Assembly: GCF_000702545.1 (NCBI RefSeq)
Contig: NZ_JNIO01000002.1
Span: forward strand, 744,001-808,000
Direction: 5' to 3'
Origin: Selenomonas sp. AB3002
Lineage (GTDB): Bacteria; Bacillota; Negativicutes; Selenomonadales; Selenomonadaceae
Length of the DNA stretch: 64,000 nt
Below the pieces are notes generated by a model that worked only from the letters and a program-made list of their open reading frames with translations, made no database searches and was not told where the DNA came from. The position numbers and the translations under genes are program-made. Shown here piece after piece: positions 26,537 through 35,403 of this stretch; position 1 is the stretch's first letter; each line of letters opens with the position of its first letter.

Positions 26537-27433
26537 TTAGCCCACCTGCCCCACCTTCAGCAGATCTGCCATAGCCGCAGCATGAGGGCACTTACCCCTC
26601 ACTTCGCAGTATTCCAGGCACTTCTTACCATGCCAAGTCTCTTTTATCGAGCATGGCGTCGGTAGTGTCCTTGTGCGCAGAGCTGACTTGAGCATCTCAG
26701 ATTTCTTGCCAAAATACCGCAGAAGCCATCGGTCACTGATTCTGTTGATGGGTATGATGTAGACCTGTTTGTCTATGCCTCTCTCTGCAGCTGTCTTGAG
26801 ACATGAGTCACGGCAAAGGGCCTGTATAAACATTTTTTTGACTTCGAACCCAGATTGCTCCAGCAACAGCCTATAGTAATTGAGTTGCACCGCCCAATCC
26901 CAAACATGGCGCACACCATCATAACGGAACTCCTTGCGAGTCTTGGGCTTCCCCTTCCTGGCTCCCGTCTTGTAGACCTCACCTGTAGGCACGTCAACCT
27001 TATAGATCCCCAAAGCTTTAGCCAGCTTGTAAGACGAGGTTACCTTGAGGTCGCCCAGCACACCTTCCTCCCCATCGATGATTTTCCCATAAAGGTCGAA
27101 CTTACCGCTGGTAACCTTGTCCTTCAGCCGTATTTCCCCGAGTATTTCCCCGGAGGTGTGCCCCTCATGTATGGTGTGGACAGCCTGCCCGTGAAGGGAA
27201 TACAGGACATCCTGTGGAGCTACGGCATAGCTGGTCTTTTTCTTCAGATAGATTTCCCGCACACCACCAATCAGCTCTGTCACGGTTGCTCCCTTAATCC
27301 CACGATCAAGGGACTCTGCCACAGCTCTTAGGGTGGGCAGAAACATGCACCGTTGTTTCTCAGGACAAGCAGCCAGACAGCGCTTGATGGTAATACTTCG
27401 CCCACTGGGGCATACGAATTTTGTCGCTGGCAT
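26537..27433 (-). CDS. Cas4/RecB-like PD-(D/E)XK nuclease with Fe-S cysteines
   Basis: 298 aa from the ATG at 27433 (AGGAGGG 6 nt upstream). The nuclease core is visible as 'SGKFDLYGKII' and 'VLGDLKVTSSYKL' (D-x-K type), then 'WAVQLNYYRLLLE' (the Q-x-x-x-Y motif of RecB-type nucleases). Cysteines at the N-terminus ('CLAACPEKQRC') and C-terminus ('CSIKETWHGKKCLEYCEVRG') fit an AddB/Cas4-type iron-sulphur cluster. No CRISPR array is present, so it is probably a recombination exonuclease of the element rather than an adaptation protein. Confidence 0.8.
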   Translation of the reverse strand: MPATKFVCPSGRSITIKRCLAACPEKQRCMFLPTLRAVAESLDRGIKGATVTELIGGVREIYLKKKTSYAVAPQDVLYSLHGQAVHTIHEGHTSGEILGEIRLKDKVTSGKFDLYGKIIDGEEGVLGDLKVTSSYKLAKALGIYKVDVPTGEVYKTGARKGKPKTRKEFRYDGVRHVWDWAVQLNYYRLLLEQSGFEVKKMFIQALCRDSCLKTAAERGIDKQVYIIPINRISDRWLLRYFGKKSEMLKSALRTRTLPTPCSIKETWHGKKCLEYCEVRGKCPHAAAMADLLKVGQVG

Positions 27434-27457
27434 CTTCAACCCTCCTGCCATAAATCT

Positions 27458-28438
27458 TCATAATAGTGGTCCTGTACGAACCAATGCATCAGGTGCTGCT
27501 TGGGAAATCTTGCTCTTTGCCCCAGTTCGCTCATTAGCGCCACGTCCTTTCCCGCCGCTTCCCCTTGGGCTACTATACGGCATCCCAGAGACATGCTCAT
27601 ATAGTGGTTTCAGCACTTCGTCTCCGTATGCCCAGCGGTATTCCTCTATTTCCTCCGGGTAACAATAGTCCAGCAGCCTGTTGTATAAGTCTTTATATTT
27701 CCAAGGAACATCAGAGGGAACGTAATACCCATGCTCCTGCTCCAAATACTCATACCGTGGGAAATTCTCGCCCGATGCCTCTTCAATGATTTCCCCGACT
27801 TTCTCAATCACAGCCTCCAACTGGCTCCGATTGATGTATTCATGCTGCGAATGCGGGTTATAATAGCCAGCAGACAGGTTGACTGCTGCCATCCCCATGG
27901 CCGGAGCAATAAGGACGATATCGCTGAAGGTGCCATAATCAGTCTGGAATCCCTTGCTGGAAATATAGTCTTCAAATTCCTGGTTGTAACAATCATAGTA
28001 GACAGCGTCCTGCTTGCCCTTGCGATCAAGCTCCACGATACACTTGATGTTCTCCAGTTCCATTGGGAGCTTCTTCGCACCATACCACTGGACAAAGGCT
28101 TTGGCCCCGCCACCACCTCTTTCCTCATCACACGTAAATAATAGCCACGGCTTCTTGTCTGACTGCTCCCAGGCCCTGACCAAACCATAAACACCACACC
28201 TGTCATCGCCGCCTATGCCCTCAGGGGACATTAGGATATTGCCATCTTCACTAAAGCAGATGGTCTTGACCCTTTCTCGATGTACAGTGTCCAAATGAGC
28301 CACAAGTAATACGGGTGCTTCGCCCTTGACCAGCAGGAACTTCCCCACACAAGCAACAGTATTACCTTCATATAGCTTTTTCAGCTGACTGAACAAATTT
28401 CTCTGGGAGAGCCTTATCACATCTTCCAAGGTAATCAT
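27458..28438 (-). CDS. M20/M28-type zinc metallopeptidase
   Basis: 326 aa from the ATG at 28438, which overlaps the preceding stop by 4 bp (ATGA), indicating coupled translation. The co-catalytic metal motifs are in order: 'VAHLDTVH', 'GIGGDDRCGVYGL', 'FTCDEERGGGGAKAF' and 'ELDRKG', with a final 'SQHEY' histidine. It is a cytoplasmic exopeptidase or amidohydrolase by family. Such genes are unusual inside an integrated element; the fusion of expression with the zinc-ribbon protein upstream suggests a shared task. The substrate is unknown. Confidence 0.85.
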   Translation of the reverse strand: MITLEDVIRLSQRNLFSQLKKLYEGNTVACVGKFLLVKGEAPVLLVAHLDTVHRERVKTICFSEDGNILMSPEGIGGDDRCGVYGLVRAWEQSDKKPWLLFTCDEERGGGGAKAFVQWYGAKKLPMELENIKCIVELDRKGKQDAVYYDCYNQEFEDYISSKGFQTDYGTFSDIVLIAPAMGMAAVNLSAGYYNPHSQHEYINRSQLEAVIEKVGEIIEEASGENFPRYEYLEQEHGYYVPSDVPWKYKDLYNRLLDYCYPEEIEEYRWAYGDEVLKPLYEHVSGMPYSSPRGSGGKGRGANERTGAKSKISQAAPDALVRTGPLL

Positions 28439-29856
28439 GCCACCAGCTCCCTCTCTGCTTCCTCTTTCTCCTTTTCCCGGCGCTCCATACAATGACAGCA
28501 GACACGTTCACCGTTTTCTTCCCCAGTTACCTCATTCTGAGGATAGTAGCAGCCACATTCGGAGCAGTAGGCATAATACCTATCACGGCAGCTGGCACAG
28601 ACGTAAATAACGGTTCCCTCGCTATTAGACACGGGATACACATCCCCGAAATACTCACCGCAGGAGTCACACCGAGAGGTACCTTCCTCCTCATCTTCAT
28701 CCTCTTCCCCACAGTCCTCACAATACAGGTTGGTGTTGATCTCAGTTCCGCAGCAGATGCAAAGCCCGTAAGTACCAACGTAGAAGGGCTCAAAGCTATC
28801 AGCCTTATCCTGCCGTATGCTGATTTTTGCTCCAAAGCCCTTATACATCCAATCTGGGTAACCACCAAAGCCAACACCGGCGCTGATCTTGCAATGTGTA
28901 TTATTGAAGTAATTGTAGGTCTGCCAAAGATTGGCAGCCTGTTCCAGCTGAGACAGCTCCCTCTGAACCAGATCTCGATAGATTCTTGCTTCAGCCTGCA
29001 CGCCATAGGTTCCCCCAGACGTATTGTACAGACGGCTCTGGAGCAGAACCCCGTTGCCTGGCTTATAGGCAAAAACCTGGCGCATGGTCTTGCGATTATT
29101 CAGCGTCTCTGGGTTATCAGGGTCAGCCGCCACAAAGGCAATGAAGCTGTAGTTATCCCGCGCATAGCCGGAACAGCCGTTGTTATACCTGTAGGCCGTA
29201 GAATTAAGAGAGTGACAGCTTGTGAGGGTGCTTCCCCTGTCATCATCCTTCGGGTTGCTCATGGTCAGGAAATGGGCCGGGTTCAAGGACACAAAGAACT
29301 TGAAGTCAATCTTCTTGGCAGAAAGCTCATCAGCAAACTGGGCAAACAGTCTCTGAAAATCACTTCCGGCTCTATCGTCAGAAATCCCCAGCGCATCACA
29401 TAGAGCCTTGAAGATGCGGCTCCTCTTCTTGTGTGGGGCATAGGCTCTGGGCGACAAGGCCCGGATGGCTTCAATGTAGTGAGTTTTGTCCCCCTTCTCA
29501 ATGGCAAAGAAGTTCACAGCCCTGCTCAGCAGTCCCTGCCTTTCTTCATCACTGCCATCAAACGCAGGAGCCAGTATGTCATCAGCAAGGCTTCTTATGC
29601 GCTCATAGTCGGGATTATGGGTGCGGGTGCCGTTGATAACCAAAGCATCCAGCTCTTCGTTCCAGACCGGCGAAGTACGGAAAAGCTGGCGCAGCTCCAT
29701 CTTGGCGTAGGCATTATCCCTGGCCAGCCGGTCAACGAATTTATCTGTAATATCTTCAAGTACCCCTGTTTCACTGGTATAGGTACCGTAGTCTTCTATT
29801 GCTTTCCAGATATTACGTCTGTTCTTCTCTACGATTTTTGCAATCTCAATGTCCAT
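28435..29856 (-). CDS. Zinc-ribbon protein of plasmid/phage type, function unknown
   Basis: 473 aa. The N-terminal 380 residues are of unknown fold, with 'FFVSLNPAHFLTMSNPKDD' followed by 'GSTLTSCHSLNS', a pattern I associate with phage/plasmid hypothetical proteins. The C-terminal 100 residues contain several CxxC zinc knuckles ('CICCGTEINTNLYCEDCG', 'CDSCGEYFG', 'CASCRDRYYAYCSECGCYY') and an acidic run. GGAGG lies about 8 nt before the ATG. It is coupled to the metallopeptidase gene. Confidence 0.8.
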   Translation of the reverse strand: MDIEIAKIVEKNRRNIWKAIEDYGTYTSETGVLEDITDKFVDRLARDNAYAKMELRQLFRTSPVWNEELDALVINGTRTHNPDYERIRSLADDILAPAFDGSDEERQGLLSRAVNFFAIEKGDKTHYIEAIRALSPRAYAPHKKRSRIFKALCDALGISDDRAGSDFQRLFAQFADELSAKKIDFKFFVSLNPAHFLTMSNPKDDDRGSTLTSCHSLNSTAYRYNNGCSGYARDNYSFIAFVAADPDNPETLNNRKTMRQVFAYKPGNGVLLQSRLYNTSGGTYGVQAEARIYRDLVQRELSQLEQAANLWQTYNYFNNTHCKISAGVGFGGYPDWMYKGFGAKISIRQDKADSFEPFYVGTYGLCICCGTEINTNLYCEDCGEEDEDEEEGTSRCDSCGEYFGDVYPVSNSEGTVIYVCASCRDRYYAYCSECGCYYPQNEVTGEENGERVCCHCMERREKEKEEAERELVA

Positions 29857-29894
29857 TTATGTTCCCTCCTGCAGTCTAGTTGCAAAACAGCATC

Positions 29895-29922
29895 AAAAAA
29901 GGGCATGACCTACGCCATGCCC
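29895..29922 (-). terminator. Terminator after the 34-aa ORF
   Basis: Stem GGGCATG/CATGCCC (29901-29907 with 29916-29922) followed on the minus strand by TTTTTTG. It separates the DUF932 unit from the zinc-ribbon gene. Confidence 0.8.
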
Positions 29923-29939
29923 ACAACCAACTTATCACG

Positions 29940-30044
29940 TCAGCCTTTGCTGTCCCTATCTTCGGAAAGCTTGTCTGCACCCCACTTGAGCAAAACTCCC
30001 AACGCCTCCGTTGCAAGCGCAAACCAAACATCATTCCCCTTCAT
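29940..30044 (-). CDS. 34-aa peptide translationally coupled to the DUF932 gene
   Basis: The ATG at 30044 overlaps the stop of the upstream gene by 4 bp (ATGA) and has AAGGAG 8 nt upstream. It encodes an amphipathic peptide with a hydrophobic centre (WFALATEALGVLLKWGADKL) and is followed at once by a terminator. It was too short for routine gene finders. The function is unknown. Confidence 0.6.
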   Translation of the reverse strand: MKGNDVWFALATEALGVLLKWGADKLSEDRDSKG

Positions 30045-31132
30045 GATGCCATCTCCTTTCTAAAAGGTGTCACATTGCCTCCGGGAAGTGCCAGTGGCGC
30101 AGCACTCTTCCCCGGCAAAGCAAGAATTTCACCGCCAATACGCTCCAATTCTGTTGCCCGCTCATAATCTGCCACGTTCTGAGAAGCTGCGGTAACAGCA
30201 TTCAGCAAGCCATAGCGGGTGTTATCCCCACTTAGGAACAACTGCCTGAAAATATCTCCCTGCTCATTTTCGGTGAGATTGAAGCTATCCGCTAAAAGCC
30301 GAACTTCCTCCATGGGCTGATGCTCCAAGGGAATCTGCATAGCTTCCTGCATTTTCCCTACGGTCAGCATGAACTTACTCTCATCCACAGCGCAGCGCAC
30401 TGTATCGGCTACCTTCATAAAGAAAGCCTTGTCATCCTGGGCCAGAGTCTCATCGCTATACAGCTCATAGGCCGTATCATAGTTTTCCACCTGCCTGCCA
30501 ACATGACGCTTCTTCTGGCTGAAATCCTTCACAATCATGCCATTCCTGCAGACCAGACGGAAAATCATAGGCTCCACAGTCAGATTGCCCAAACCCACCT
30601 CGCTGTTAGTAATGACAAAGCCTGCCTGTACTGCATCCCCCACCGTCACCTCTGCCTTCATGCGGCGGTTAATGACCTTGAGGTACAGGTGCGTGTCCGT
30701 AATCTCACAAGATTCGATGACAGCCCCCTTCATGTCCTTGATGATAGGCAATACTGCTGCACAAAGTTCCAGATTGTCCAAACGGCGGTAGCGGTCAGAG
30801 AGAAAAGCCCTCACATTGCCATCCATGATACGGAGCATACGCCGGTCGCGGCTCTGCTGAAGCCAGTTATTGACATTGGAATCCAACAATACCGGCGCTT
30901 CCTTCTGCATCCGCTGGTAGTATCTCAATGGTATTCCCAGCCGCGTAGAAATCTGCTGGTGGGCCAAAGGATTCACGCCAAAGTCCAGCAGTTTGCCCCT
31001 CATAGACAGCCTGGAGCCACCATCCTCTGTTGCAAAGGTCAAAGTACGACTATCTGCTACAAAATCTTGCCGAGCATTGCGCTGCCTCTGCAGCTCCGTT
31101 CCCAGCTCTTCTAAGGTTCTCCCCTGTTTCAT
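30041..31132 (-). CDS. DUF932 family protein (phage/plasmid-like)
   Basis: 363 aa, normal length for the DUF932/TIGR03299 family. Typical parts are an N-terminal 'NPLAHQQISTRLGIPLRYYQ' helix-turn motif, 'FLSDRYRRLDNLELC', 'GFVITNSEVGLGNLTVEPMI' and 'RLVCRNGMIV'. Members are frequent on plasmids, prophages and ICEs; no biochemical function is established that I know of. GGAGG stands 7 nt before the ATG. Confidence 0.9.
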   Translation of the reverse strand: MKQGRTLEELGTELQRQRNARQDFVADSRTLTFATEDGGSRLSMRGKLLDFGVNPLAHQQISTRLGIPLRYYQRMQKEAPVLLDSNVNNWLQQSRDRRMLRIMDGNVRAFLSDRYRRLDNLELCAAVLPIIKDMKGAVIESCEITDTHLYLKVINRRMKAEVTVGDAVQAGFVITNSEVGLGNLTVEPMIFRLVCRNGMIVKDFSQKKRHVGRQVENYDTAYELYSDETLAQDDKAFFMKVADTVRCAVDESKFMLTVGKMQEAMQIPLEHQPMEEVRLLADSFNLTENEQGDIFRQLFLSGDNTRYGLLNAVTAASQNVADYERATELERIGGEILALPGKSAAPLALPGGNVTPFRKEMAS

Positions 31133-31154
31133 GTAAATGCCTCCTTTTTTCGCA

Positions 31155-31186
31155 TAAGAAAAGGCACAGGCAATAGAGCCTGTGCC
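31155..31186 (-). terminator. Terminator after the HAD-type gene
   Basis: 9-bp perfect stem (31163-31171 with 31178-31186, GGCACAGGC/GCCTGTGCC) followed on the minus strand by TTTTCTT. Confidence 0.85.
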
Positions 31187-31232
31187 GGAATCACTTTTAT
31201 AATATGCAGTTGAAATTTGTCATTTTGTCAGC

Positions 31233-31667
31233 TTATGAATTTAACATTTCAATACACCTAAGAGCATCCTCCTCTTGCAATCCAATCTCCGAATCAGTTT
31301 GCACAAGATTTGTACCTGTGAACTCTTCCATATCATCATCATCGTCCAAGATAACGAATCTTTCAACCAACTTTCTGTTATCATCAAGCCATTGACGTAT
31401 TTCATCCCCCCGGCACGATAACCCGGACAGCACAGGCGTGCTGTCCATAATCTCCAGACCATATTCACCTAACCTGTTTGAAAGCGTATTTCTTGCCTTA
31501 GCGAATCCAGCCCGCCACGATGAGGACAAAACAATCTTGGCTCCTGTAGCTTTGACAATCTCCTGCAACAATCGGAAATGAGAATCTGTCCGCAACTTGA
31601 TTGAATTTCCATCCTGCTTTGAATTAAGCACACCATCCACATCTAAAAATATCACTTTCAAAAACAT
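31233..31667 (-). CDS. HAD-superfamily phosphatase of the nucleic-acid-repair type
   Basis: 144 aa from the ATG at 31667 (GAGGGGGGG just upstream). Motif I is 'IFLDVDGVLN' (DxDG), motif II 'VLSSSWR', and motif IV the acidic run 'ILDDDDDMEEF'. The short cap-less form with SSSWR resembles HAD domains associated with polynucleotide repair. It is the last gene before the insertion sequence and may have lost its operon partner to that insertion. Confidence 0.8.
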   Translation of the reverse strand: MFLKVIFLDVDGVLNSKQDGNSIKLRTDSHFRLLQEIVKATGAKIVLSSSWRAGFAKARNTLSNRLGEYGLEIMDSTPVLSGLSCRGDEIRQWLDDNRKLVERFVILDDDDDMEEFTGTNLVQTDSEIGLQEEDALRCIEMLNS

Positions 31668-31850
31668 CCCCCCCTCTATGCACTTATGTAAATTAGAAAA
31701 CTCAAAGCCCTCTATTTGTCTGCCTTGAGCCATGGCACATTATTCAATGTGCCCCCACAATTTATGGAAAAAATGCTGTTGCGAATGAGTATCACCCATC
31801 TCAGTTTGATGTTTCACATGTACAATAGTACTTGAAAGAAGGTGAACATC

Positions 31851-33291
31851 ATGCTGAGATTGCCTGAAATCGGCTCCCACGCTGCCTATAGGCAGCTCCT
31901 CTCCCAACGCATTCACAACAGTCGCCTCAAACGCTTCGACAAGAAGAAGCACAAGCTGGCAGTCAACCTCCTGGCTATTGACCTTTCACCGGTTGACGAG
32001 ATTATGCGTCCCTTTTTACTCAGCGGAAGGTCGTCCTGCATGGCTACCTTCCTCTATGCTGCGTTCCTACTTGCTTTCCGTCTGGCTTAAGTCTAACTCT
32101 CTTGTTGGCTGGGCTGAACGTCTGCGCTCTGATGAGTCTCTGGCCATACTATCAGGCTTTTCACCCGACCATACCCCATCCTTCGGCGCTTTTTATGACT
32201 TCTTCCATCGCCTATGGCCAGGAGGCAACAATTTCTTGCCTCACCTGCGCTACCGCAGGAAGAAACCGCCTAAAGGAAAGAGCAATGGCGAAAAGTCTCC
32301 GTCCTTCGACAAAGATCATGCTGCCACCGTCATCAAGTTTTTTGATGGACACAGTGCCGGAGGTATCCTCATGACCAAGCTGCACATCATCGGTGAAATC
32401 TACAACAGGGTATTCCTGGCCGGTTCGATTCACAAAGATCTTCTGGATGTCAGGAAACTGGTTCTGGCCGGTGACGGCACTCCAGTGCAGGTTTCTAACC
32501 GTGAGCGAAGCCACTCGATGTGCGATTGCTATAAAAAGGGCATCGACAGTTGCCACCACAAGCGCTGGTTCTCCCAGCCCGATGCCAATTGGGGCTGGGA
32601 TTCGTCCAGAAATTTCTTTTACTTTGGCTATAACCTCTATCTCTTCACGGATGCTAACTCCGGATTGCCTGTCTTCCCTATCCTGGAGCGTGCATCCCGC
32701 CACGACCTTCCTGCCATGCTACACGGACTTGCCTGCATCAAGGCGTTCTTTGCGGACTGGAATATTTCCGCTTTGATCCTTGATTCCGCACACGATGCAA
32801 CTGCTGTGTACGAAATGTGCAGCAAAAGCAGCATAACCCCCTTCATAGACTTGAATCCTCGTGGTACCAAATCAGCTGAGGAGAAGGGATATACAATAAG
32901 TGATGACGGTGTGCCAATCTGTCCTCTTGGACTTCCCCTGAAACCTGATGGCACTGATAAGAAACGGCACAGAGCCAAATATATTTGTCCGAAGACAAAA
33001 TACGCAGAAAGGCTATGCTTGTGCGACAAGCGCTGTACCAAATCCACTTATGGTCGTGTTGTGCATATAAGCCTTAAGGATAATCCACGGCTGTTCTGCG
33101 ATCCTCCACGCGGTTCACCTCAATGGAAGCAAATCTACAACAAGCGCACATCTGCTGAACGGGCCAACAAACGCATAAAGATTGACGGGCTACTGGAAGA
33201 AGGACGCCATCACTCTTCCATGATGTGGTATATTAGGTTATTCGCAATAATATCCGTCATACACGTAAAGGCCTGGCGTAAGCATGCGTGA
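31851..33291 (+). pseudogene. DDE transposase split by a +1 frameshift
   Basis: The ATG at 31851 (AAGGTG upstream) opens a frame that ends at 32090; the remaining 400 residues lie in the next frame to 33291. The two join naturally at the T5 run 32013-32017, where CCCTTTTT leads from 'VDEIMRPF' into 'YSAEGRPAWLPSS'. DDE residues are visible in 'LAGDGTPVQV', 'LILDSAHDATAVYEMC' and 'RTSAERANKRIKIDG', with a Cys-rich insert between them. It is an IS4/IS1182-like element by eye. It may be a decayed element, or use programmed frameshifting at the T run. The terminal repeats were not located; a GGCACAT/ATGTGCC palindrome at 31734-31753 may mark the left flank. Confidence 0.85.
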
Positions 33292-33476
33292 ACCCTGAAA
33301 AACTATATTTTTCAGAGGCTGGTTTTTCTGCGCCAATTTTCTCATACACTTTCAAGCTAAGGTATTTCAGCTTCGTGTAAAAACATTTCCCATCACCTCA
33401 ATACTAACAGCCGTCCATTCTCATTTAGATTGCCGTGTTTTCTAAATTACATCACTTTTATAGCCGATGCACAATT

Positions 33477-34277
33477 TTATATTTCTTTAATCACCATACG
33501 CATTTCACGTATCAACTCGATGCATTCCGATGTAGAAGTAGACGAACTGTTAATACGTTTTAAGCAGGCATTAATTATTTGATGTTTAACGTAATTATTG
33601 TAAGATATATCGTATTCCTTCAATCCAAATATCCTTTTATCATCAGTCGCAGAATCTGAGTCCAAAATAGTATTTACATTATAGGCATTTTCAATATTTT
33701 CCTTTGTGCAATCAGATAAGTTATCCATAAAGAAAGTGAAGTGCTTAGTCATACTACCTATTTCTGTAAGGTAGGTTTCCAACATGATACAATTGTTGCT
33801 ATCCCCCGAAAGGCAAATGTCCACATTGCCATCCGTCCATATAACGGAAGGCAGGAATTCATGTATATTACCCACACTCTCTACGTTATGACGAGCAAGA
33901 ATTTTTTTAAACGCTGACTGTGCTACTTTTATATTTTTTATCTGTAAGCCATATTTCTTAGCCTGATCGTCGCTTCCTGTAATGAAATCGCACAATTCAC
34001 CAAAGGTAATACCATCTGTGCGGTAAGTAATACAAAGATCGTACAGCTTCTTTTGCCTGAATGAGCACATTATCTCTTTTAACCTGTCATGACAAGGGAT
34101 AAGCACTTCTCCAACTACCGTCATGTAATACAGAGACATTTCGTCCGATTCGTCCATTCCATCTGATAGGTGTGACATATCAGTTATGTTCATCAAGTCT
34201 TCAATACCACTGCCAAAACAAACATTTTTATGAAGAATTTCTTGAGCAAAGGGTATAACACGTACATCTGATAACAT
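33477..34277 (-). CDS. Unknown cargo protein
   Basis: 266 aa from the ATG at 34277 (GGAGGAGG 9 nt upstream). Soluble, acidic, AT-rich, with no signal peptide or recognised motif. 'ICLSGDSNNCIMLETYLTEI' suggests a compact alpha/beta domain. It is the last gene of a leftward cargo block and is separated from the Sel1 protein gene by only 43 bp, so the two are probably coexpressed. Confidence 0.75.
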   Translation of the reverse strand: MLSDVRVIPFAQEILHKNVCFGSGIEDLMNITDMSHLSDGMDESDEMSLYYMTVVGEVLIPCHDRLKEIMCSFRQKKLYDLCITYRTDGITFGELCDFITGSDDQAKKYGLQIKNIKVAQSAFKKILARHNVESVGNIHEFLPSVIWTDGNVDICLSGDSNNCIMLETYLTEIGSMTKHFTFFMDNLSDCTKENIENAYNVNTILDSDSATDDKRIFGLKEYDISYNNYVKHQIINACLKRINSSSTSTSECIELIREMRMVIKEI

Positions 34278-34320
34278 ACTTAAATTCCTCCTCCCACCTT
34301 CCTTGCCCACCTACACTTTT

Positions 34321-35274
34321 CTATGCCAGGCATTCTTGATAAACACGGAGATATGCTTCCAAAATTTTATAATCTATGCTCTTTGTTCTATCGAAAGACA
34401 TCTTCTCTAATTCCAACGGGTATATCGATTCCTTCGATTCTGATGCCTTTATATAATTATTATACGCCTCTTTCTTTCGCTCTTTCCAGCGCCCATAACC
34501 GTAAAAGCAGATATTCCCCTTAGTAAAAGCAGCCCAGCCATCACCAGCCTTTATCGCCTTATTCAGCCATTTTATCTCATGCTTCAACTTAGCATTTGGA
34601 TTCTTTCTAGCAGCTTCCGCAAATGACCCAGCAATATATTCACGACCTAGACGACCAATTCTCTCCAAGCCACTATCCTTTACAGCCTGCTCAAGCCAGT
34701 CCATATACCTTTTTGATAAATCACCTTCCCATGTCTCCTTAGCCATCTGATAGTATGAACGAGCTTTTTCATGATCTACCAATCTACCAAGTTTTCCCTT
34801 CTCATAGGCTTTTCCCAAGAAGAGCATAGCTGGCACATCACCAACATTTGCCAGTTTCTCCTTGCTCCTGATTACTTCATCAAAATGCTCCAACTGCTCC
34901 AATTTGGCACACAGTCTCCCGCATTTTTCTTCATAATAGCTGGAAATACTGCTGACCGCCTCAGCAGTTAGGTCAACTATCCTTAAAAATGGAGTAAAGC
35001 ACATAATACCACAAAACAGAAATTTCTGTCTGTGCTTCTCTCTTTCCTTTTCCCATTCAGGCAATTTCTTTTTCATTTCCAGTATGCCCTGCTCAGTGCA
35101 TCCTTCTATTACCGAAGCAACAAAACTCTCAAGTGTTGGATTCTGTTCGGCTCTCCTCAATGCATCTTCATCCAGATTGTACTTCTTGCGAATATCCGGA
35201 AACTTTTGCATACATTGACTTAAAAACTCAGCTTCATCAAATTCCTTGTATTCTATCTCATCAAAGAATTCCAC
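34321..35274 (-). CDS. Sel1-like repeat protein
   Basis: 317 aa from a GTG at 35274, chosen because GGAGG lies 7 nt upstream; the earlier frame start lacks one. Residues 1-100 are a domain shared with the neighbouring 36702-35404 protein ('EFLSQCMQKFPDIRKKYNLD', 'VIEGCTEQGILEMKKK'). Residues about 140-290 hold Sel1/TPR-type repeats ('GDVPAMLFLGKAYEKGKL', 'GDGWAAFTKGNICFYGYG'), which bind protein partners. Function unknown; the AT-rich composition is typical of recently acquired cargo. Confidence 0.85.
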   Translation of the reverse strand: MEFFDEIEYKEFDEAEFLSQCMQKFPDIRKKYNLDEDALRRAEQNPTLESFVASVIEGCTEQGILEMKKKLPEWEKEREKHRQKFLFCGIMCFTPFLRIVDLTAEAVSSISSYYEEKCGRLCAKLEQLEHFDEVIRSKEKLANVGDVPAMLFLGKAYEKGKLGRLVDHEKARSYYQMAKETWEGDLSKRYMDWLEQAVKDSGLERIGRLGREYIAGSFAEAARKNPNAKLKHEIKWLNKAIKAGDGWAAFTKGNICFYGYGRWKERKKEAYNNYIKASESKESIYPLELEKMSFDRTKSIDYKILEAYLRVYQECLA

Positions 35275-35403
35275 TTTTATGCCTCCTCCCTCATTAGTCA
35301 AAATCATCCATTTTCAGTTTGAAATCATTCAATCATCTCAACTTCCTTAACTCATATACTTTTCCAAACAGTAAATAACCAGCCTATTACTCGCAACTAA
35401 CAG

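Noticed and set aside
26537-27433. Cas4-like protein as a sign of CRISPR-Cas
   Set aside because: No repeat-spacer array, cas1 or cas2 is present; the protein is more likely a recombination nuclease of the element.
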